A stretch of DNA of 15,507 bases from Cytophagaceae bacterium (GTDB lineage: Bacteria > Bacteroidota > Bacteroidia > Cytophagales > Spirosomataceae). The translations under genes were made by a program, and so were the position numbers. Below the pieces are notes generated by a model that worked only from the letters and a program-made list of their open reading frames with translations, did not search any database and was not told where the DNA came from. Below are positions 7,488 to 13,608 of the stretch, one piece after another; positions within the stretch are counted from its first letter, which is position 1; every line of letters begins with the position of its first letter. Location: the NCBI GenBank assembly GCA_947471105.1, contig CANIYB010000020.1, positions 1 through 15,507 of the forward strand. The letters are read 5' to 3'.

Positions 7488-8627
7488 ATGGAGATAGCCA
7501 TACATCTTTTTGACGATCCAAAAATCACCCAAAACCTGCGACCGATAAGCTATATACGTAGCTTGGCTGAGCATTGGATTGGTCTATCAAAAATTCATGA
7601 AAAATGGAGTGCTGCAACGAACGCAAAATTAAGTTGGGGTGCAGCCGGCGAACAACCCAGCGCATTAAAGATTTTAGGGTCTGTACTCCCAAGCCAAGAG
7701 CTTATCCAAGAACTACAAAACTTACCTGAGAAAACGTGCTTAACCTTCGAAGGGCAGCTCATTGCCTTTAGGGGTATTGGTGTACCTTCGGCCGACTGGA
7801 ATAACCTTAACTCCCAAGCAAATCCAGTATTTTTTTCAAAATTCGAAGACCTTTTAAGCCTAAATGCATCATTGCTTACAATAGAAATAAAACCAAATGC
7901 ATTTGACCAAAATCATTTAAAAGAAAACGGCAATATCCTCATCCATCCTGAAAATTGCTTTATTGACCCCACGGCAGATTTAAAAGGCAGTATTTTAGAT
8001 GCAAGCCAAGGACCTATTTATATTGGGAAACATGCAATCATTCAGATTGGTACGCTCATTCAAGGACCAGCAGCTATTTTAGATCATTCGGTGACCAACC
8101 TAGGATCCAAAATAAGGCCCTATACCACCATTGCACCTCATTGTAAAGTAGGTGGCGAAATAAGTAATTCCATTTTTTATCCTTTTTCAAATAAGGGACA
8201 TGATGGGTATGCGGGATCTTCGATCATCGGTTCATTTTGCAACTGGGGAGCGATGACCTGCACTTCTAATGTGAAAAACGATTTGAATTTTGTGGACATA
8301 TTTGATTACCCAACGGGAAAGCCTCGAAAGACAAATACCAAATCGCTTGGAGTAATCATGGGAGATTTTGTCACGACTGGCATAGGTACACGATTTAATA
8401 CTGGAACGGTGGTGGGGAATCATTGCAATATAAGCGGCATTCAATTTTTACCCAAATTTATTCCATCATTAACTTGGGGCGAGTATCCCAAGGTCAAAAA
8501 ATATGAATTTGATAAAGCATTAGCCAATGCAACGAAATGGGCAAAAGCTAAAAATCAAGAATTACCAGAAAATTCGGCCGATCTCATTGAACAAATTTGG
8601 AAAGAGGAAGCATCTTTACGAAATTAG
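7488..8627 (+). CDS. GlmU-like sugar nucleotidyltransferase / left-handed beta-helix acyltransferase (Bacteroidetes 'alternative GlmU' type)
   Basis: This 379-residue protein has an N-terminal half related to nucleotidyltransferases (LFDDPKITQNLRPISYIRS near 7-25) and a C-terminal left-handed beta-helix of hexapeptide repeats from about 150. FSNKGHDGYAGSSIIG (233-248) and NWGAMTCTSNVKND (252-265) correspond to the acetyltransferase active-site region of GlmU, with H238 a candidate catalytic base. It belongs, by recognition, to the family annotated in Bacteroidetes as UDP-GlcNAc diphosphorylase/glucosamine-1-phosphate N-acetyltransferase, thought to replace GlmU in making UDP-GlcNAc for peptidoglycan and lipid A. 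The classical GxGTRM-type pyrophosphorylase loop of GlmU is not visible, so the substrate is inferred from the family. It is first of four closely spaced genes. ATG 7488 follows an A-rich stretch with no Shine-Dalgarno sequence. Confidence 0.85.
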   Translation: MEIAIHLFDDPKITQNLRPISYIRSLAEHWIGLSKIHEKWSAATNAKLSWGAAGEQPSALKILGSVLPSQELIQELQNLPEKTCLTFEGQLIAFRGIGVPSADWNNLNSQANPVFFSKFEDLLSLNASLLTIEIKPNAFDQNHLKENGNILIHPENCFIDPTADLKGSILDASQGPIYIGKHAIIQIGTLIQGPAAILDHSVTNLGSKIRPYTTIAPHCKVGGEISNSIFYPFSNKGHDGYAGSSIIGSFCNWGAMTCTSNVKNDLNFVDIFDYPTGKPRKTNTKSLGVIMGDFVTTGIGTRFNTGTVVGNHCNISGIQFLPKFIPSLTWGEYPKVKKYEFDKALANATKWAKAKNQELPENSADLIEQIWKEEASLRN

Positions 8628-8646
8628 TACTTTCTAATAATCCTCC

Positions 8647-9774
8647 ATGCGATTTCAGGACATCCCAGGTTTACATGTGGTCAAAAAACAATTAAGCAAT
8701 GCCGTGCAAAATCAGCACATCGCACATGCCCAATTGTTTCAGGGGCCAACGGGTGGCGCGCAAACAGCGATGGCTTTGGCTTTTGTATCCTATTTATTCT
8801 GTACCCAAAGGGAGGGTGACGATGCCTGTGGAACTTGTCCAAGTTGTCAAAAAGTCCATAAAGGAATCCATCCAGACATCGTATATTTATTTCCATCGAT
8901 CACCACAAAAAAAGTCAAAGAAGCTGAATCTGATGCATTTTTACCAGAGTGGAGGAAATTTATGTTGGAATCACCTTTTCGTACAATCGCCGATTGGTTA
9001 ACCTATTTAGGTGCGGAAGGAAATCGACAAGGAAATATACCCGTAGAAGAAACCAGGAAGTTAATTCAAAAAATTAGTCTAAAGCCATTTGAGGCTCCTT
9101 TTAAAATTGTATTTATATGGAATGCAGAAACACTTAATCTGTCTTCCGGAAACGCTTTATTAAAAACACTTGAGGAACCTCCTTCATCTACCTTATTCAT
9201 TTTAATCTGTTCCGATCCACAAAAGTTGCTGACTACGATCATATCAAGAACCCAACGAATTAATGTAGGGACCGTTGACGAAGTAGATTTAGCCCCCTTC
9301 CTAACCGAAAAAACAGGTATTGAACTTGAAAAAGCGCAGCAACTCGCCATCACCTGCGAAGGAAATATTTCTTGGGCATTAGACAAAGCGGTAAACGAAA
9401 ATATGAGTGCGACTACCTGGTTTGCTGAATGGATGCGGGCTGTATATTCAAAAAACCTGATCAAAATTTCATTGTTGGCAGATCAGTTTGATGCATTTTC
9501 AAAAGAGGATCAAAAAAGTGTGTTAGAACATACGTTACATATATTTAGGCAATGTTTGTACCAGATATCGGGAACGTCTCAGCTCATCAAATCACTTGAA
9601 AAAGAACGTGGATTTATCGAAAACTTTTCAAAAACATTAACGGGGGAAGCCATCGGAAAAATGAGTGAAAAAGTTTCAGAAGTACATTATCATTTAGAAA
9701 GAAATGCACGTGCCAAAATGCTACACCTAGATCTTTCGCTCCAATTAATCCGAATTTTCCATGCGAAAAATTAA
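8647..9774 (+). CDS. holB: DNA polymerase III delta' subunit
   Basis: This 375-residue AAA+ clamp-loader subunit helps load the sliding clamp at the replication fork. A zinc module is formed by C52, C61, C64 and C67 (FC...CGTCPSC). The P-loop is degenerate: GPTGGAQT (33-40) lacks the lysine of a Walker A motif, as expected for the non-ATP-binding delta'. ALLKTLEEPP (170-179) is the conserved Walker B-region/sensor segment. The SRC arginine-finger motif reads SRT (200-202): the finger arginine R201 is kept but the cysteine is not. The gene starts 19 bp after the GlmU-like gene, and its last 14 bp overlap hemC, so translation of the two is probably coupled. The bases just before the ATG are TCCTCC, the complement of a Shine-Dalgarno sequence rather than one. 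Confidence 0.93.
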   Translation: MRFQDIPGLHVVKKQLSNAVQNQHIAHAQLFQGPTGGAQTAMALAFVSYLFCTQREGDDACGTCPSCQKVHKGIHPDIVYLFPSITTKKVKEAESDAFLPEWRKFMLESPFRTIADWLTYLGAEGNRQGNIPVEETRKLIQKISLKPFEAPFKIVFIWNAETLNLSSGNALLKTLEEPPSSTLFILICSDPQKLLTTIISRTQRINVGTVDEVDLAPFLTEKTGIELEKAQQLAITCEGNISWALDKAVNENMSATTWFAEWMRAVYSKNLIKISLLADQFDAFSKEDQKSVLEHTLHIFRQCLYQISGTSQLIKSLEKERGFIENFSKTLTGEAIGKMSEKVSEVHYHLERNARAKMLHLDLSLQLIRIFHAKN

Positions 9775-10687
9775 AATAGGTACACGAAATTCAGCGCTGG
9801 CTATTTGGCAGGCAAATTATATTGGGTCGTATCTGGAAAAGGCGGGGCTCAACTATGAATTAGTTGCGATATCGACCAAAGGCGATCAAATTTTAGATCG
9901 TTCGCTTTCGAAAATTGGGTCAAAAGGCGTATTCACAGAAGAACTCGAACAGATGTTGCGAAATGGCGAAATTGACATCGCTCAGCATTCTGCTAAGGAT
10001 CTCCCGTCGACCCTACCCGAAGATTTACAATTAATTGCCTTTACGGAAAGAGAAAAATCGCATGATGTGTTGCTTAGTTTAGATCCAAATTTCACATTAA
10101 ATACCCCAGGAGCGCATCAGATTGGCACATCATCGACACGCCGACGGGCATTTTTGGGACATCATTTTCCTAGCTTAAAGCCGGTGGAGATGCGTGGGAA
10201 TTTACAAACCCGATTAGAGAAGTTGAAAAATGGCGACTGTGATGCGATGATCCTAGCTTACGCAGGCGTATATCGAATGAATATGTCGGCTTATATTACA
10301 GAGCATTTACCTTTGGATCAATTTATACCCGCAGTGGGCCAAGGGTCTGTGGCGATTCAATGTGCGAAGACACTGTCCACTGATTTACAAAACATCATTC
10401 GATCTGCTTGTAATCACGAAATGACGGAAACATGCATTTTGGCGGAGCGGGAACTTTTATCAAAATTAGACGGAGGTTGCAGTGTTCCCGTATATGGACA
10501 TGCTCATATTGAAAAAGATGTTGTAAATTTGACAGGAGGAGTTTTGAGCTTAGATGGTCAACAAAAAATCGAGTTTTCTCTTGTAGGAAAAAATCCGATT
10601 GAAATAGGCCAAAAATTAGCAGATCAATTAATTGGCGCAGGGGCCAGTGACCTATTAAAAGAAATTAGAAGACAAATTGCCTTATAA
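9761..10687 (+). CDS. hemC: Hydroxymethylbilane synthase (porphobilinogen deaminase)
   Basis: This cytoplasmic enzyme joins four porphobilinogen molecules into hydroxymethylbilane for haem synthesis. The 308-residue length is normal. All family landmarks are present: GTRNSALAIWQ (7-17), the HSAKDLPS block with catalytic D80, GTSSTRRRA binding substrate carboxylates, MRGNLQTRLEKL, LAYAGVYRM, PAVGQG and GGCSVPVYGHA, in which C240 is the attachment site of the dipyrromethane cofactor. The start ATG 9761 lies inside the end of holB (14-bp overlap in another frame); the first residues MRKIKIGTR are the usual beginning. No other haem gene is in the window, so hemC is separated from its pathway here. 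The RfbD-like gene follows 6 bp after the stop. Confidence 0.97.
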   Translation: MRKIKIGTRNSALAIWQANYIGSYLEKAGLNYELVAISTKGDQILDRSLSKIGSKGVFTEELEQMLRNGEIDIAQHSAKDLPSTLPEDLQLIAFTEREKSHDVLLSLDPNFTLNTPGAHQIGTSSTRRRAFLGHHFPSLKPVEMRGNLQTRLEKLKNGDCDAMILAYAGVYRMNMSAYITEHLPLDQFIPAVGQGSVAIQCAKTLSTDLQNIIRSACNHEMTETCILAERELLSKLDGGCSVPVYGHAHIEKDVVNLTGGVLSLDGQQKIEFSLVGKNPIEIGQKLADQLIGAGASDLLKEIRRQIAL

Positions 10688-10693
10688 AACAGT

Positions 10694-11596
10694 ATGGAAC
10701 AAACGATTTTAATTACGGGATCTAATGGCCTTTTAGGCCAAAAACTAGTTCACTTGCTGAGCCAGTTTCCTGAAATTAAATTAATCGCCACGGCTAAAGG
10801 CCCCAATCGACTTACTGGAGATTTAAAATACACCTACGTTTCCCTTGACATTACGAATGAACTAGAAGTTTTGGAGGTTTTTAAAACATACCAACCCAAT
10901 GCGTTAATTCATACGGCGGCCATGACGAATGTGGACACATGTGAAGCTGATCCTGAGGGCTGTGAATTATTAAATGTCACGGCGGTGTCCTATTTAATTA
11001 ATGCATGTAAGTCGAATAACACTTTTTTCTGCCATGTGTCTACTGACTTCATTTTTGACGGGCTTTCAGGGCCTTACGATGAAGAAGCCAAACCGTGCCC
11101 AATCTCTATATATGGAGAAAGTAAATTAAGAGCGGAGCAATTGCTTCAAACATCTACGATAAAATGGGGAATTGCTAGAACCATTTTGGTTTTTGGAATT
11201 GTAGAAGATATGAGTAGAACCAATATTATTTTGTGGGTTAAAAAATCGCTGGAAGATGGCAAGACCATCAACGTGGTTACGGATCAATTCAGAACCCCTA
11301 CCCTTGCGGAAGATTTAGCGATGGGTTGTTGGCTCATCACAAAAAACCACGTCCAAGGAATATTCAATATCTCCGGAAGTGATTTTCTGACGCCTTATGA
11401 GATGGCCATTAAAACCGCTGAATTTTATCATTTACCCAAAGAATTAATCAAAAAAGCAGATTCGTCAACTTTCTCACAACCTGCCAAAAGACCTGCGCGG
11501 ACTGGATTTATTTTAGATAAAGCTAAAAAAGTTTTGGGTTACTCGCCCAGCAGTTTTAATGAGGGCATTGCCTTTATGGCTAAGCAAGTGAAATAA
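10694..11596 (+). CDS. dTDP-4-dehydrorhamnose reductase-like SDR (RfbD/RmlD family)
   Basis: This 300-residue extended short-chain dehydrogenase begins with a Rossmann NAD(P) motif, TGSNGLLG (8-15). It carries HTAAMTNVDTCE (73-84), STDFIFDG (116-123), matching the RmlD STDYVFDG block, and the catalytic Y140/K144 (YGESK). The family reduces dTDP-4-dehydro-L-rhamnose to dTDP-L-rhamnose. No rmlA, rmlB or rmlC gene accompanies it, so it may act on a related nucleotide sugar or belong to the RmlD-like group of unassigned reductases; the rfbD name is therefore withheld. It is the last of the four-gene plus-strand run. It ends tail to tail with obg, 5 bp away, with no terminator visible between them. 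Confidence 0.8.
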   Translation: MEQTILITGSNGLLGQKLVHLLSQFPEIKLIATAKGPNRLTGDLKYTYVSLDITNELEVLEVFKTYQPNALIHTAAMTNVDTCEADPEGCELLNVTAVSYLINACKSNNTFFCHVSTDFIFDGLSGPYDEEAKPCPISIYGESKLRAEQLLQTSTIKWGIARTILVFGIVEDMSRTNIILWVKKSLEDGKTINVVTDQFRTPTLAEDLAMGCWLITKNHVQGIFNISGSDFLTPYEMAIKTAEFYHLPKELIKKADSSTFSQPAKRPARTGFILDKAKKVLGYSPSSFNEGIAFMAKQVK

Positions 11597-11601
11597 TACC
11601 T

Positions 11602-12648
11602 TTATTCCTCGGTTTCTATCTGTTCATTAAGGAGTTCTGGTCGTTGAAGATTTTTATTTTCTTCTTGCAAGGTTGCCCATAAAATATCCTTTAATTCCTG
11701 AATCCCTTCTTGGGTTACCGAAGAAATAAAAACAAGTGGAAGATCTGCTGGGAGGCTTTCTCTCATCTCATCTTTCATTTCTGGAATGGAGAGATCCATT
11801 TTTGACACGACTAAAACCCTACGTTTAGTTAACATTTCAGGATTGTATTTCTCTAATTCCCCCACCAGTATTTTGTATTCATCTCCCCAATTTGTTGCAT
11901 CGGATGGAATCAAAAAACAAAGAATAGAATTTCGCTCAATATGCCTTAAAAATCGAACCCCTAAACCTTTTCCTTCCGCAGCACCTTCGATAATACCAGG
12001 GATGTCGGCGACCACAAACGATTTATAATCACGGTAAGCGACCACTCCTAAATTAGGCACTAGCGTGGTAAAAGGGTAATCACCGATTTCAGGCTTGGCC
12101 TCAGAAATGACGGACAATAAGGTTGATTTACCTGCATTTGGAAAACCTACCAGGCCTACATCAGCCAATACTTTCAATTCCATGATGACCCAGCGTTCTT
12201 CTCCGGGTTCTCCAGGTTGCGCATGACGAGGCGACTGATTAGTAGAGGATTTAAAATGGAAATTACCTAAACCGCCTCGGCCGCCAGGCAATAAAAGGAC
12301 TTTTTGGCCGTCATCGGTTACTTCTGCCAAAAACTCATCTGTCTCACCATCTTTTACTATCGTTCCTAAGGGAACTTGTATATATACATCTTCTCCTTGC
12401 GCACCACTCCTACGGGCGCCTTCGCCCCCATTCCCATTATCGGCAATAATGTGTTTTTGATATTTTAAATGGAGCAAAGTCCATTGTTGGGTTGTGCCAA
12501 CTAAATATATATGACCTCCACGACCACCATCTCCTCCGTCTGGACCGCCTTTGGGAACGTGTTTTTCTCTTCTAAAATGCGAAGAACCACTTCCGCCATG
12601 TCCTGAACGAAGATTAATTTTAACGTAATCGATGAAATTTGAAGTCAT
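11602..12648 (-). CDS. obg: Obg-family GTPase
   Basis: This 348-residue essential GTPase binds the 50S ribosomal subunit and takes part in ribosome assembly. The N-terminal Obg domain (about 1-160) is glycine-rich, with runs such as GPDGGDGGRGGH and GNGGEGARRSG. The GTPase domain has G1 GFPNAGKS (168-175), switch I threonines in YPFTT (191-195), G3 DIPG (215-218) followed by IIEGAAEGKGLG, G4 SKMD (282-285) in place of the usual NKxD, and G5 SS (309-310). There is no C-terminal OCT domain; the protein ends about 30 residues after the G domain with an acidic tail. It lies downstream of adk on the same strand with a repeat-filled gap, and is probably part of the same transcript. Confidence 0.96.
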   Translation of the reverse strand: MTSNFIDYVKINLRSGHGGSGSSHFRREKHVPKGGPDGGDGGRGGHIYLVGTTQQWTLLHLKYQKHIIADNGNGGEGARRSGAQGEDVYIQVPLGTIVKDGETDEFLAEVTDDGQKVLLLPGGRGGLGNFHFKSSTNQSPRHAQPGEPGEERWVIMELKVLADVGLVGFPNAGKSTLLSVISEAKPEIGDYPFTTLVPNLGVVAYRDYKSFVVADIPGIIEGAAEGKGLGVRFLRHIERNSILCFLIPSDATNWGDEYKILVGELEKYNPEMLTKRRVLVVSKMDLSIPEMKDEMRESLPADLPLVFISSVTQEGIQELKDILWATLQEENKNLQRPELLNEQIETEE

Positions 12649-12665
12649 AGAATTCGATTGCTAAA

Positions 12666-12790
12666 CTGTAGAGACGTGATACCTCGCGTCTAAAAACTGT
12701 AGAGACACGATACCTCGCGTCTAAAAACTGTAGAGACACGATACCTCGCGTCTAAAAAACGTAGAGACGCGAAACTTCGCGTCTAAAAAA
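12666..12790. repeat. Four tandem 31-bp palindrome-bearing repeats between adk and obg
   Basis: Copies begin at 12666, 12697, 12728 and 12759, an exact 31-bp period. The general form is ctGTAGAGACacGATACCTCGCGTCTaaaaa, broken here as GTAGAGAC, a variable centre, TCGCGTCT and an A-run. Each unit has an inverted repeat AGAC(G)CGA / TCGCGTCT. Copy 4 is perfect (AGACGCGAA-AC-TTCGCGTCT). In the adk-to-obg transcript copies 2 and 3 keep pairing through a G-U wobble, and copy 1 has one C-A mismatch. The core resembles GTAGAGACGCG-type dispersed palindromes known from many bacterial genomes. The array fills most of the 153-bp spacer. It is not a CRISPR, as there are no spacers. A run of T precedes each hairpin on the transcribed strand, and the next T-run follows about 5 nt after each stem, so weak attenuation is possible. 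Confidence 0.95.
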
Positions 12791-12801
12791 ATTACATTTG
12801 A

Positions 12802-13371
12802 TTATGACTCGATAATGGCAACAATCTGTTCAAAAATTTCCTCTATTTCGCCTACACCATTAATCCCCTGAAACTTTCCTTGGTCAGCATAATGCGTCGC
12901 CACCGGAGCTGTCTTTTCATTGTATTCCTGCACACGCTTGCGAATTAACTCTTCATTTTGATCATCCGGGCGTCCTGAGGATTTTCCACGGGATAATAAC
13001 CGCTGGGTTAATTCCTCGTCTCCTACTTGCAATGCAATCATCTGGGTAATAGACAAATGATGGCCACTAAGTAAAACATCTAAGGCATTAGCTTGGGCAA
13101 CGGTGCGAGGAAAACCATCGAAAATAAAGCCATTGGCCGACTTATTTTCGTTCAATTTATTTTCAATCATACCGATCACAACAGAATCAGGAACTAAAAT
13201 ACCTTGGTCCATTAATTTCTTAGCTTCTAACCCTAAAGGTGTATTCGCTTGTATCTCAGCGCGAAGTAAATCGCCTGTCGACAAATGAATCAAGCCATAT
13301 TTTTCAATGATTTTAGCCGATTGAGTCCCTTTACCAGCTCCTGGAGGGCCAAATAAAACAAGATTTAACAT
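12802..13371 (-). CDS. adk: Adenylate kinase
   Basis: This 189-residue cytoplasmic enzyme interconverts ATP plus AMP and two ADP. Motifs in order are the P-loop GPPGAGKGT (8-16), the AMP-binding STGDLLR (31-37), FDGFPRT (84-90) and a short LID around RGKSSGRPDDQNE (128-140) with its conserved arginines. The long zinc-binding LID of many bacterial Adk proteins is absent, so this is the short form, which explains the length. Start ATG 13371 gives MLNLVLFGPPG, the usual beginning. A -7 promoter element lies about 30 bp upstream. obg follows 153 bp downstream, beyond the repeat array, so this is the likely promoter-proximal gene of an adk-obg unit. Confidence 0.97.
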   Translation of the reverse strand: MLNLVLFGPPGAGKGTQSAKIIEKYGLIHLSTGDLLRAEIQANTPLGLEAKKLMDQGILVPDSVVIGMIENKLNENKSANGFIFDGFPRTVAQANALDVLLSGHHLSITQMIALQVGDEELTQRLLSRGKSSGRPDDQNEELIRKRVQEYNEKTAPVATHYADQGKFQGINGVGEIEEIFEQIVAIIES

Positions 13372-13400
13372 AAAATTAATGTAAGAAAAAAATTAAAAGA

Positions 13401-13408
13401 CAAAGGTA
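13401..13408 (-). promoter_or_regulatory. Candidate -7 promoter element for adk
   Basis: Read on the minus strand the bases are TACCTTTG, an exact TAnnTTTG match. A start near 13394 would leave a leader of about 23 nt. No TTTG at the -33 position is present, so support comes from the -7 match and its position only. Confidence 0.4.
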
Positions 13409-13541
13409 ATCAAAGACCTTGAATAAACTAGAAGAGCTCCATCCACATTATATTCAAAACAACAATCATTGATTAAATCATTAAAAGTTCATAAAAAATC
13501 AAAAAAATATATTAAAAACTCATTATATCATAAAAATACAT

Positions 13542-13549
13542 TAATTTTG
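13542..13549 (+). promoter_or_regulatory. Candidate -7 promoter element for the SusC-like receptor gene
   Basis: TAATTTTG matches TAnnTTTG exactly and lies 60 bp before the start codon, giving a leader of about 54 nt. The -33 region is AT-rich without TTTG. The rest of the divergent spacer (13409-13541) holds only AT-rich sequence with no gene or clear palindrome. Confidence 0.4.
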
Positions 13550-13608
13550 GCGTTCAATTTTCTTCGATGCATAATGCAAAGAAGTTTTAAAACCCTTAAT
13601 TCATTTAT

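Noticed and set aside
9066..9464. 132-codon minus-strand open frame inside holB
   Set aside because: It is antisense to a clearly conserved gene, matches no family and has no promoter or partner gene.
12666..12790. The 31-bp repeats as a CRISPR array
   Set aside because: The units are directly contiguous with no unique spacers, there are only four, and no cas gene is nearby.
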